A DNA stretch of 64,000 nucleotides, taken from the NCBI RefSeq assembly GCF_024343575.1, contig NZ_RJUA01000122.1, forward strand, positions 17,609-81,608, in the 5' to 3' direction. The notes under the pieces were generated by a model, which saw only the letters and a list, made by a program, of their open reading frames with translations, was not told the origin of the DNA and made no database searches. Shown here piece after piece: positions 33,407 through 41,642 of the stretch; position 1 is the stretch's first letter, and each line of letters begins with the position of its first letter. The DNA comes from Lacihabitans sp. LS3-19 (GTDB lineage: Bacteria; Bacteroidota; Bacteroidia; Cytophagales; Spirosomataceae). The position numbers and the translations under genes were made by a program.

Positions 33407-34717
33407 TCACCTCACCTTCTCCCCATTCACAACCACATTTTTCAAAGAAAAACCATTGACAATACTTTTATCCAATTTTGCATTTCGAGTTTCTATGTTT
33501 AGGTTTTTAAAAGAGAAATTGGAGAGTTTATCGTTTTCGGTGATGGCTACATCAAAGAAAATATCGCAGTTCATTTTTATGTTTTTCAGGCTTATATTAT
33601 CAGAGAAAGATAGAGGAACGTCTTTACGTCCTTTTAGGTCAAAAAACTGTGTCCAAGGTTTTACATAAATCAGGCTATGAGCCTTCCCTGTAATGTTTTC
33701 TACACTTATGTATTCATATTTCTGAGGTGTATCTGGTCTCATTTTGAGCCAAAGAACACGCATAGCTTCATTTACTTTGCAGTTTCTCATTACTATATTT
33801 CGGTTATGAATAGCTTCGCTGCCACATGTCAATGCCGCATGACAAAACCCAAATTCGCAGTCATCTATCAAAATATTAGCATTGCCGCCGTTGTTAGGGT
33901 CTGTATCAGCAAATGGCCCTTTTCCGCCTTTGAGAGCTATGGCGTCGTCATTCACGGCCATGTAACAGTCTTTTATCAACACATTTGTACAAGCGTCTAG
34001 GTCTATTGCATCTGTGCTTGGGGCTTTTACGGGTTCGTGTGGCGAGTAAATATGCAGATTGAGAATTTTGAGATTGTTGCATTTGTAATAATGACTGGTC
34101 CAGAAACCCGAATTATGCAGTTTTACGTCTTGCACCTGCACATTGTTGCTGTTCCAAACAAACAAAAGCCTTGGCCTAGAAACTTCCAGATTTGTACAAT
34201 TTGGATTTTCTTTTCGCCTCTGCCAAAACGCCTTCCAATAGTTGAGACCGTTGCCATCTATCGTACCATTTCCCGAAATCGTAAAGCCATCCACGCCATA
34301 AGCATTAACCAATGCAGGAAAATAATCAATACTTTGACCTTCCATTCTAGAAGGCATGATCGGGTAATCTTTGATATTATCCGAACCTTTCAATTTGGCA
34401 TTTTCGGAAATATAAAGGTGCGTTTTAGGTTTAAAAAACAAAGCTCCTGATAGAAAAACACCTTCGGGAATTACCACTACCCCACCATTTTCAGCGGCTT
34501 TCTCAATTACTGCTTGTAAAGCAGCTGTTTGTACAATTGTACTATCATTTTTTACACCAAAATCAGTTATAACATATTGTTTACCAAGATTTTCAAGTTT
34601 GATTTTAGTATAATCACTAAACCATGGAGACATTTTGGATCCATCTGGAAACTTGTTTTTTTGAGCTTTTACCCCAAAAACCATTAATAGTAAGACTAGA
34701 CTTAAGAAATTTTTCAT
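33407..34717 (-). CDS. GH28 polygalacturonase-family enzyme
   Basis: The 436-residue exported protein (signal ending VKAQ, about residue 19) is a right-handed beta-helix hydrolase of family GH28. It shows the N-terminal ITDFGVKNDSTIVQTAALQAVIEKA, the NDDAIALKGG motif with two catalytic Asp near residue 255, and CHAALTCGSEA in place of the usual GHG loop. A WLKMRPD stretch replaces RIK. The variant loops suggest a substrate other than plain polygalacturonan, such as rhamnogalacturonan or a side chain. It starts about 190 bases from the divergent vapB gene. Confidence 0.88.
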   Translation of the reverse strand: MKNFLSLVLLLMVFGVKAQKNKFPDGSKMSPWFSDYTKIKLENLGKQYVITDFGVKNDSTIVQTAALQAVIEKAAENGGVVVIPEGVFLSGALFFKPKTHLYISENAKLKGSDNIKDYPIMPSRMEGQSIDYFPALVNAYGVDGFTISGNGTIDGNGLNYWKAFWQRRKENPNCTNLEVSRPRLLFVWNSNNVQVQDVKLHNSGFWTSHYYKCNNLKILNLHIYSPHEPVKAPSTDAIDLDACTNVLIKDCYMAVNDDAIALKGGKGPFADTDPNNGGNANILIDDCEFGFCHAALTCGSEAIHNRNIVMRNCKVNEAMRVLWLKMRPDTPQKYEYISVENITGKAHSLIYVKPWTQFFDLKGRKDVPLSFSDNISLKNIKMNCDIFFDVAITENDKLSNFSFKNLNIETRNAKLDKSIVNGFSLKNVVVNGEKVR

Positions 34718-34908
34718 TCAAAGCATATTATTGATTTCCAAAAATACGAAATCTAAAACAGTTTTAGCATCCTGCGGTTTAGGGTATTGGGAAAAGAATA
34801 TTTTTTTATCGTTTTTAGGAAAAAGCAAAGTCGGGTCAAGGGAATAAAAACCAAATGATTTCTTTTGTGTACTAATTATATTATTTTTGTGTATGAACAA
34901 TTTTGAAT

Positions 34909-35115
34909 ATGAGAACCAACATTGATCTTGATGATGTACTAGTAAATGAAGCTATGAGTTTAACCAAATTGCGGACCAAAAAAGACATGGTGAATTACGC
35001 TCTTGAATCTTTAATTAAAAAATTAAAAAAGCAGGAATTGGCTAAACTTTGGGGAAGCAATATTTGGGAAGGAGACTTGAATCAAATGCGAACAGATGAA
35101 AAAACTCCTATTTGA
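34909..35115 (+). CDS. vapB: VapB-type antitoxin
   Basis: The start at MRTNIDLDD gives 68 residues; two codons further upstream only a TTG is available. The N-terminal RTNIDLDDVLVNEAMSLTKLRTKKDMVNYAL is the ribbon-helix-helix of the VapB/DUF2191 family, and the acidic C-terminal tail would wrap the toxin. The gene overlaps vapC by 20 bases. The pair should bind its own promoter and repress it as a complex. Confidence 0.9.
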   Translation: MRTNIDLDDVLVNEAMSLTKLRTKKDMVNYALESLIKKLKKQELAKLWGSNIWEGDLNQMRTDEKTPI

Positions 35116-35494
35116 TACCTCCATTTGGGTAGATTTTATTAGAGGAAATTCAAATCAGAAAAGTGAACTGCTGCGGTCTATTTTAGAAGAAGACAAGGAT
35201 GTGTATATAAGCCCAACTATTTTCCAGGAAGTACTACAAGGAACCAAAAGCGAAAGTCAGTTCTATAGACTATCTGAATTATTAAATGCACTTAATCTAC
35301 TAGAAATCAACCCATACTTAGCAACAGAAAATGCAGCACTTATTTACCAAAATCTAAGAATTAAAGGAATCACCATTAGAAAACCAAATGATTGCTTAAT
35401 AGCTTATTATGCTATGCATTTTAATTGTGATTTGGTTCAAAATGACTCAGACTTTGATTTGATTGCCAAAGAATATCCTTTGGTTTTACTGTAA
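35096..35494 (+). CDS. vapC: VapC-type PIN-domain toxin
   Basis: The 132-residue PIN-domain ribonuclease has the acidic residues expected: Asp7 in FDTSIWVDF, Glu45 in IFQEVLQG, the Asp in RKPNDCLIAYYA near residue 98, and the DSDFDLI segment near 118. VapC toxins cut RNA, often tRNA. Length and order (antitoxin first, overlapping) are standard. It lies among pectin-degradation genes and is followed 11 bases later by the Ldh-type oxidoreductase, so read-through into that gene is possible. Confidence 0.92.
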   Translation: MKKLLFDTSIWVDFIRGNSNQKSELLRSILEEDKDVYISPTIFQEVLQGTKSESQFYRLSELLNALNLLEINPYLATENAALIYQNLRIKGITIRKPNDCLIAYYAMHFNCDLVQNDSDFDLIAKEYPLVLL

Positions 35495-35504
35495 TTTTTA
35501 ACAA

Positions 35505-36521
35505 ATGCAAAATACAAGCATAAAATATCCAGAATTAATCCAGAAACTGACCACGGTTTTCGAAACAAAAGGATTAGATTTTGAAAAGGCAGAATCTTTG
35601 GCAAGGATACTTACCGAAGGAGAACTTTTGGGACATACCACGCATGGTTTGGCCTTGGTTAAGCCATATTTGGATGAATTGGAATCAGGTCAAATGGAAA
35701 CCGATGGAAGTTTTGAGATATTGAACAGCACCAACACCACTGAAACTTGGGACGGAAGATATTTGCCTGGCACTTGGCTAACCGAAAAAGCGATAGAAAA
35801 GGCTTCCGAAATTGCAAAAAAGGAAGGAATTGGCACTGTTGTAATCCAAAAGTCGCATCACATTGCATGTTTGGCAGCTTTTTTGGAAGTGGTGGCAAGA
35901 CAAAATTTAATGGTAATAATTGCATGTTCTGATCCACGAAATGCTACTGTGGCTCCTTTTGGCGGTAAAGTTCCTGTATACTCTCCCAATCCTTTGGCAC
36001 TTGGAATTCCGACTGAAAGTGAGCCTATTTTGATTGACGTAAGTATGTCCACAACTGCGAATGCTGTGGTAAATCGTGCCGCTAAAAACAATGAAAAATT
36101 AGGTGGCGATTGGCTTTTAAAACCAGACGGAACTGCCACAAATGACCCACAAACATTTTTCGAGAAGCCAGCTTCTACGGTTTTGCCTCTTGGTGGAATG
36201 GACCTAGGCTACAAAGGATTTGCATTGGGCATAATTGTAGAAGCCATGACGAGTGCATTGGGTGGCCATGGGCGTAGTGACAATCCTGAGCGATGGGGAG
36301 CATCCGTATTTGTACAAGTTATAGATCCAAGTAAGTTTTCCGGAGAAAATTATTTTTTAAAAGAAATGCAGTTTTTCAAAAACGCTTGTCTAGCGAGCAC
36401 ACCTTTAAATGAGAAAAATCCTGTGAGAATGCCAGGTGAAAAAGGTTTGGAAAGAAAGAAATGGAATCTTGAAAACGGCATGGCTTTAAATGAAGAATTT
36501 AAGAATTTAATCTCATTTTAA
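35505..36521 (+). CDS. Ldh family (malate/lactate dehydrogenase type) oxidoreductase
   Basis: The 338-residue cytoplasmic NAD(P)-dependent oxidoreductase is of the YiaK/ComC-like family. It shows GHTTHGLALVKPYLDELESG near residue 45, the SHHIACLAAFLE helix with catalytic His near residue 122, and MDLGYKGFALGIIVEAMTSALGGHG near residue 240. Members reduce 2-keto acids, including 2,3-diketogulonate and sugar-acid intermediates, so a role in uronate or rhamnose breakdown is plausible here. The specific substrate cannot be read. Confidence 0.88.
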   Translation: MQNTSIKYPELIQKLTTVFETKGLDFEKAESLARILTEGELLGHTTHGLALVKPYLDELESGQMETDGSFEILNSTNTTETWDGRYLPGTWLTEKAIEKASEIAKKEGIGTVVIQKSHHIACLAAFLEVVARQNLMVIIACSDPRNATVAPFGGKVPVYSPNPLALGIPTESEPILIDVSMSTTANAVVNRAAKNNEKLGGDWLLKPDGTATNDPQTFFEKPASTVLPLGGMDLGYKGFALGIIVEAMTSALGGHGRSDNPERWGASVFVQVIDPSKFSGENYFLKEMQFFKNACLASTPLNEKNPVRMPGEKGLERKKWNLENGMALNEEFKNLISF

Positions 36522-36684
36522 TACTTTCACAAAAATAAATATTTGAATACAAGCGATTTGGACAGAATCGAGCCAAATTGGTTCTAATTATGCTTAAAAT
36601 TTCAAAAAAAATTTTAAGGTAAAATTAAGTACCTAAAAAAACTAAACAGATTATATAGACGTACTTTTATTAAAAACCAATAAT

Positions 36685-37143
36685 ATGAAGTATTTCGTTC
36701 TATTCTTTTTATTCATCACAATAAGTGCTTCTGCACAATACAAATATGCTGTCGGTGCGAGATTTGACAGAACTGCTGGTCTAACTTTCAAAATCAACAA
36801 AGGCAGAGGCCCTGGTGCTGAAATATTACTCAACGGATTTGGAAATGGCTTAAAAGCGACTGCATTAGCAGAATGGCACGAGAAAGCATTTTCAACAGGG
36901 CAGTGGCGTTGGTATTACGGCTTTGGAGGTCACATGGGTGTTGCTTCAAATTACCATAAAAGATACTATGATGACAATTACATTCAGGTTGGAGCCGATG
37001 GGATTTTGGGCCTAGAGCATACGTTTACCGAAATTCCTTTAAATATTAGTCTAGACTGGAAACCAGAATTTAACTTTGTAAACAATACAGGCCTTTACCT
37101 TCCAAACTTTGGCCTTTCTTTACGATATGCTATTACGAAATGA
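36685..37143 (+). CDS. small outer-membrane beta-barrel-like protein
   Basis: The 152-residue protein has a signal peptide (SASAQ, about residue 17). Alternating strands follow: YAVGARFDRTAGLTFKI, GAEILLNGFGNGLKATALAEWHE, WRWYYGFGGHMGVAS, IQVGADGILGLEHTFTEIPLNISLDWKPEFNF, and a final PNFGLSLRYAI. The pattern fits a small eight-strand outer-membrane barrel. Function is unknown. It stands alone with its own terminator. Confidence 0.7.
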   Translation: MKYFVLFFLFITISASAQYKYAVGARFDRTAGLTFKINKGRGPGAEILLNGFGNGLKATALAEWHEKAFSTGQWRWYYGFGGHMGVASNYHKRYYDDNYIQVGADGILGLEHTFTEIPLNISLDWKPEFNFVNNTGLYLPNFGLSLRYAITK

Positions 37144-37147
37144 TTTA

Positions 37148-37184
37148 AAAAAGCACATTTAACATAATGTTTTTTGTGCTTTTT
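37148..37184 (+). terminator. terminator after the small beta-barrel gene
   Basis: A 10-base stem, AAAAAGCACA / TGTGCTTTTT, with a 17-base loop begins just after the stop codon. A T-rich tail follows. Confidence 0.8.
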
Positions 37185-37221
37185 CTTTTTAAAACAATAA
37201 AATCAATTTCGGAGAATTGAT

Positions 37222-38571
37222 TTACTTTTTCAACTGAATTGAGCTATCATTAATTTCGAAAGTGTTGTTATTCAGCAAATTGAGAATTTCTGATGCTGCT
37301 AATATAGTTGGGCCGTATCCATGAGCAGCAAATGGACTGACTGGGCGATGGTAATAAAAAGCAGAGTCAAACCCCATGCCTGTGCCTACACATGTGCCTT
37401 CCACTTGACCTTTGTCATTGATTTTGGTTGAGATGGCATTCCAGCCTAAAATCGCCATTGGCGAATAGGCCATTTTGTCTATCCAACCCTTGTTGATAGC
37501 ATGAGCAATGCAATACGTATAAATGGCGGTTGCTGAAGTCTCCAAATATGAATCTTCTTTGTCTAATAATTGATGCCAAAATCCAAAACCAGACTGGTAT
37601 TTTGCTAAGCCTCTTATGTGGTCATTCAACATTTTCAATACTATTGGACGGCCTGGGTGGTTTTCTGGCAACACATCCAAAACTTCTATTTTTGTCAAAA
37701 TCGCCCACCCGTTTGCCCTTGCCCAGTGAAACTGAGGATGTTCTTTCATACCCTGTATCCAGCCATGCATATATACACCTTTTTCTTTGTTAAACATCTT
37801 ATTATGAAACAATTGAATCTGTTTTACTGCTTCGTCATAATATTTTTTATCGCCCGTAAACTTTCCCATATTGGCAATGGCGGGCACGCCCATAAAAAGA
37901 TCATCCAGCCAAAGTGCATCTGCTTGTGGACGCATACGAGCGAGGGTTCCGTCTTTGAGTCTGTGTTCTTTTTTCATGATATAATCTATATGCGTATCAA
38001 TCAAAAGTTTAGCGTCAAGTGTTTCGCCACTCATTTTAGTTTTTAAAATGGCCGTACACATTGCTCCACAATCGTCCAATGCTTTTGGGCTAATCAGTCC
38101 CCTCAAAGGACCTGCGGTAGCCCAATCGGCATGTTCTTCAGATGTTTTTTTGAAATATGGGGCAGCATTGGCTATGAATTTCAATCTTTCTAAGGAGTAA
38201 TTTTTGTACTTATCTTCGCCAGTCGCTTTGCTGGCAGCCAACATAGCTGCGTAGGTAACACCCCATTCATAGCTTACCAAACGATAGTCACCTTTTTTTA
38301 AAGCAGTTGTACCTGATATTCTCGACAAATCAGTAATTTCTTCTCCCGTTTTAGAATCCACAAATGCCATTGGAGTGACACCATTAAGATAGTTGTAAAC
38401 TCTATCTAAAGATGCTTTCACGTCCTCAACTTTAGGTATTCCATAAGGAACAGGATAGTCTGGCTGGAGCAAATGGAGAGGAGTATTGCTGTCGTTGGCA
38501 TTGGTTACATTTCGTTGGGCGAATGAAGCTAGAGATAAGAATAAAGTGGTAATTAAAAAGGTAATTTTCAT
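37222..38571 (-). CDS. GH88/GH105 family glycoside hydrolase
   Basis: The 449-residue exported protein (signal ending SFAQ, about residue 18) has the six-hairpin (alpha/alpha) barrel marks of GH88/105: YEWGVTYAAMLAASKATGEDKY, ADALWLDDLFMGVPAIANMG with the catalytic Asp, FHWARANGWAILTKIEVLDVLP and a YLETSATAIYTYCIAHAINKGWI helix. It should release unsaturated uronic acids from pectin fragments. It is one of three such enzymes in the window, and probably acts on a different oligosaccharide from the others. Confidence 0.88.
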   Translation of the reverse strand: MKITFLITTLFLSLASFAQRNVTNANDSNTPLHLLQPDYPVPYGIPKVEDVKASLDRVYNYLNGVTPMAFVDSKTGEEITDLSRISGTTALKKGDYRLVSYEWGVTYAAMLAASKATGEDKYKNYSLERLKFIANAAPYFKKTSEEHADWATAGPLRGLISPKALDDCGAMCTAILKTKMSGETLDAKLLIDTHIDYIMKKEHRLKDGTLARMRPQADALWLDDLFMGVPAIANMGKFTGDKKYYDEAVKQIQLFHNKMFNKEKGVYMHGWIQGMKEHPQFHWARANGWAILTKIEVLDVLPENHPGRPIVLKMLNDHIRGLAKYQSGFGFWHQLLDKEDSYLETSATAIYTYCIAHAINKGWIDKMAYSPMAILGWNAISTKINDKGQVEGTCVGTGMGFDSAFYYHRPVSPFAAHGYGPTILAASEILNLLNNNTFEINDSSIQLKK

Positions 38572-38970
38572 TTTTCAAAAATGATATTTTGATTATTTAT
38601 TAATTTAAATTTAAAGATTTATGCTGAGCATTTCTAGACTTATTGATTTCAATTTCATTCAGTTTAATATCAAAATTTAATAATGCTTGCTGTAACTATA
38701 AAATCTTTTCGAGCACTTCAATTTTTGACTTATAAAAAACAAATGAAGAAGTGAAAGAAGGTCTCGAAAAAAACGCCTCGCATTATTCATTAAATTTGGA
38801 ACATTTCAGATGACGCATCTCGCCTACGCTCGATGAGACAAGCTTTGTCAGTTCGAGGGAAGTCGAGTATATGTCTTAAATTTTTCTTTTAATTAAAACC
38901 ATTTCAGCATGAACATATAATATGACAAAATAAGTTGAAACCAAAATGAGATTTTTACTTATTTGTGAAA
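38572..38970. other. intergenic region with one hairpin repeat element
   Basis: No gene is seen here. The only structure is a GC-rich island at about 38805-38875 in an otherwise AT-rich spacer. It holds an imperfect inverted repeat, CTCGATGAGACAA-gct-TTGTCAGTTCGAG (38829-38857, 10 of 13 paired). The GTCAGTTCGAGG and AAGTCGAG words resemble dispersed intergenic repeats of this phylum. Confidence 0.5.
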
Positions 38971-39285
38971 CTATGCCATATAAAACACATCCTTCAAACT
39001 CACGCTAACTGGCGAATTATCTGGATTTGTTTCCATAATGTCAGCCATATAAGCCCACCATTTTTTCATGATTTCCGTTTTGGGAAGTCCGTCCATTTGG
39101 GCTTCATCTTCTACTCTTAAAACTCCAAAAAGCGAGAGACTGTCTTCATCTAAAAATATAGAATAATCAGAAATACCATGTTGATGCAACAAATCCACTA
39201 ACTCTGGCCAGATTTCATCATGTCGTTTTTTATATTCTTCTACTTTTCCCGGGAAAAGCTTCATTTTGAAGGCTAGTCTTTTCAT
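38971..39285 (-). CDS. rhaM: L-rhamnose mutarotase
   Basis: The 104-residue length is exactly that of the family. Typical stretches are RLAFKMKLFPGKVEEYKKRHDEIWPELVDLL at the start, GISDYSIFLDEDSLSLFGVLRVED in the middle and MKKWWAYMADIMETNPDNSP near the end. The enzyme interconverts alpha and beta L-rhamnose so that the isomerase can act. Rhamnose would come from rhamnogalacturonan cut by the neighbouring enzymes. It is divergent from the GntR regulator, with a shared operator-like site between them. Confidence 0.95.
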   Translation of the reverse strand: MKRLAFKMKLFPGKVEEYKKRHDEIWPELVDLLHQHGISDYSIFLDEDSLSLFGVLRVEDEAQMDGLPKTEIMKKWWAYMADIMETNPDNSPVSVSLKDVFYMA

Positions 39286-39363
39286 TTTGGTTGATTTTTA
39301 AGGCAATTTAATAGGTTTTTCTACTTTTCAAATCCTGTACTCTTCAGTATTTATCGAAAATCT

Positions 39364-39377
39364 ACGGGAACGATTGC
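39364..39377. promoter_or_regulatory. operator-like site ACGGGAACGATTGC, copy 1
   Basis: This 14-base word occurs identically at 45357-45370, in another divergent promoter region of the same pectin cluster. Read on the minus strand (GCAATCGTTCCCGT) it has the central CG and spacing of LacI-type or cre-like operators. It lies between rhaM and the GntR regulator gene. Confidence 0.5.
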
Positions 39378-39465
39378 AAAGAAAATATCTAAAAAGACAG
39401 TGCAGGAGACCTCTTTTCGAAAAAAATCATTAATTTGTAGAAACATTAACGCCGAATAATATTGA

Positions 39466-40485
39466 ATGAAAAACGCCAGTAGACTTCTACCCATCAATGA
39501 TAAAGACAAAATGCCAAAATACAAGCAGATTGTTAATGGTATAGTGAACGAGATTGAACGGGGACATTATAAAAATGGAGATCAACTGATGTCAATCACT
39601 GAACTTAGTATTGAATATTTACTTTCGAGAGACACTGTTGAGAAAGCATATAGAGAACTAAAAAAACTGGGTTTTATAGAGTCCGTGCACGGCAAAGGGT
39701 ATTTTGTAAAGTCCCATAACGAAACGAAAATGCGTGTTTTGTTAGTAATGAACAAAATGAGCTCTTATAAAAAAATCATCTATTATGCTCTCTTAAAAGG
39801 TCTAGATGAAAATGGAATAGTTGATTTACAGATTCATAATTATTCTTCAGAATCTTTGGATGATATTATTGTAAGAAATTTGGGCAAATACAATTACTAT
39901 GTAATCATGCCACATTTTTTGGAAAACAAAGATATTTACCTACCAATTTTAGAAAAAATACCTAGAAACGAATTGATTTTATTGGATAAATATATTCCTG
40001 AATTCAAAGATGTTCCTACTATTTATCAGGATTTTGAGCAGGATATATTTTCAGCTTTTGAAAAGAACATTTCCGAAATAAAAAAATACGATAATCTGTT
40101 TTTGGTTTTTCCTGACGACGGAAATTACCCTGCCGAAATAATGAAAGGATTTAGAACCTTTTGTGCCTATAATAACCTTTCTGCTAGCGTTTTTTCTTCT
40201 GTCGAAGCTGCTCTAGAAAACTTCGTAACGAATACGCTTTACGTGGTGATTGAAGAAAATGACTTAGCGGATGCTATAAAATTTGCCAAGAAAAACCAGA
40301 AAACTATAGGACAAGAATTGGGTATAATCTCTTTTAATGAAACTACACTAAAAGAAGTTTTGGATATAACAGTAATCACCACAGATTTTGAAGCTATGGG
40401 CAAGCGAGCTGCAGAAATTATTCTTGAGAAAAAACATGTTCTCGAAAAAAATCCTTTCTATTTTATCAATCGAGGTTCGGCTTAG
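39466..40485 (+). CDS. GntR family regulator with sugar-binding-type effector domain
   Basis: The 339-residue protein has an N-terminal GntR winged helix (about residues 15-85, PKYKQIVNGIVNEIERGHYKNGDQLMSI, LSRDTVEKAYRELKKLGFI, GKGYFV). A periplasmic-binding-protein-like effector domain follows (about 90-335), as in AraR-type regulators. It is divergent from rhaM and converges with the pectinesterase gene, overlapping it by 20 bases. It probably senses rhamnose or a uronate derivative and controls the pectin genes; the shared 14-base site is a candidate target. Confidence 0.88.
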   Translation: MKNASRLLPINDKDKMPKYKQIVNGIVNEIERGHYKNGDQLMSITELSIEYLLSRDTVEKAYRELKKLGFIESVHGKGYFVKSHNETKMRVLLVMNKMSSYKKIIYYALLKGLDENGIVDLQIHNYSSESLDDIIVRNLGKYNYYVIMPHFLENKDIYLPILEKIPRNELILLDKYIPEFKDVPTIYQDFEQDIFSAFEKNISEIKKYDNLFLVFPDDGNYPAEIMKGFRTFCAYNNLSASVFSSVEAALENFVTNTLYVVIEENDLADAIKFAKKNQKTIGQELGIISFNETTLKEVLDITVITTDFEAMGKRAAEIILEKKHVLEKNPFYFINRGSA

Positions 40486-41521
40486 ACCAGTTATTGCCAA
40501 ATACTTTCTTGAAACTTAAGTCTTTTTTCTTTAGATGGGTATTGTTGCCAAACCAAGCAAAATCTCCACCGTCTCTGTGACAGTTTTTGTAATAAATCCT
40601 ATGTCCCCATTGGAGTTTTCTATCGCCAGATTGATAAATTTCGGCGTCGGCCATCTTTTTTGAAAACTTACAATCCAACAAAAACATTTGGGCTTCTCGG
40701 TGATATCGCCCTAGCTTAAAACCTTCGTCGCCTTCAAAAGTACAATTGACCAAAACCGTCTTGTCGCTCTCTTTGGATGAACCATCATGCCAAATGGCCG
40801 CACTCATATTGTGACAAATAAATTTAGAATCTTCGATAAGAGCATTTCCACGAGGACAATACAAATCTACATGACCTTCAATTTCGCAGTTTTTAAAATA
40901 ATACATACCTCCGTCTACATCCCAGGGACTTACAGTATCTCCACCGCCTGAGCGAAATGTACAAGAAATGAATGACAACCGAGTAGCTCCCGGCATAGAT
41001 CTTAAAGCAAACTGATGACCGTCTTTTCTGACGATTTTCTCACCCTCTTTTTCTCCTTGTTCACGCGGTAAGGCATAGTTTTGAACTGTTGAAAGATTGA
41101 CTTTCCCTGCTTCATTCAAACATACAATCGATGTATCTCCTTTTGCCTTAAATCCATAATCATTGATAACTGTAAGATTTTCAAATACCACATCTGAGGC
41201 CATCACATTGATAGTAGCAGCACCATAATCATTCGGATTTTCGCAACGCCAAATATCTCGAGCTTGGGTAAATTCAATAATAACTCCTTCACGAGTTTCG
41301 CCCTTTAGTCGGAGATGATGACGGGCTACATCTATATAAAGCTTTTCATTATATGTGCCGTTTTTTATCAGTATAGTTTTGTACTTATTCGCCTCAGGTT
41401 TGTAACTCTCAATGGCTTTTTGGATTGAAGTAAAATCTCCAGTTCCATCTTTTGCTACGACGATCGTTTGTCCTTTTAATTCAAGAGATAGAAGTATTAG
41501 AAGTGTTAATATGTATTTCAT
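40466..41521 (-). CDS. divergent pectinesterase (CE8)
   Basis: The start MKYILTLLIL gives 351 residues with a signal peptide ending LKGQ. The beta-helix esterase marks are present but altered. GTGDFTSIQKAIES is standard. GDTVSPWDV and GHVDLYCPRGNA keep the two catalytic Asp positions. LGRYHREAQ keeps the Arg but has lost the usual Trp of LGRPW. The enzyme should remove methyl esters from galacturonan, giving acid groups for GH28. The altered loop points to an unusual substrate. Its end overlaps the GntR gene. Confidence 0.85.
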   Translation of the reverse strand: MKYILTLLILLSLELKGQTIVVAKDGTGDFTSIQKAIESYKPEANKYKTILIKNGTYNEKLYIDVARHHLRLKGETREGVIIEFTQARDIWRCENPNDYGAATINVMASDVVFENLTVINDYGFKAKGDTSIVCLNEAGKVNLSTVQNYALPREQGEKEGEKIVRKDGHQFALRSMPGATRLSFISCTFRSGGGDTVSPWDVDGGMYYFKNCEIEGHVDLYCPRGNALIEDSKFICHNMSAAIWHDGSSKESDKTVLVNCTFEGDEGFKLGRYHREAQMFLLDCKFSKKMADAEIYQSGDRKLQWGHRIYYKNCHRDGGDFAWFGNNTHLKKKDLSFKKVFGNNWSKPNLD

Positions 41522-41570
41522 ATTAAATTTTATTGTGGTTGGCACACAGATGATTCGAATTTAAAAAATA

Positions 41571-41629
41571 ACACAGATTAACACTGATTTTAATCTATCA
41601 AGATAAAACCAATTCGTGTTAATCTGTGT
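41571..41629. repeat. inverted repeat ACACAGATTAACAC
   Basis: A perfect 14-base inverted repeat (ACACAGATTAACAC at 41571-41584, GTGTTAATCTGTGT at 41616-41629) encloses 31 bases just after the GH105-DUF4350 gene. Similar ACACAGATT words with an ATTTTTACTGATTTT follow-on occur at about 30990-31045. The element looks like a dispersed intergenic repeat and could form a hairpin in either transcript. Confidence 0.6.
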
Positions 41630-41642
41630 CTTAAAAAATGCA

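Noticed and set aside
34718..34900. 60-codon minus-strand frame between the GH28 and vapB genes
   Set aside because: Composition is AT-driven, no signal or domain is visible, and it fills the divergent promoter space of two real genes.
41530..41640. Inverted repeat as the end of an insertion sequence
   Set aside because: There is no transposase frame between or beside the arms, and only 31 bases are enclosed.
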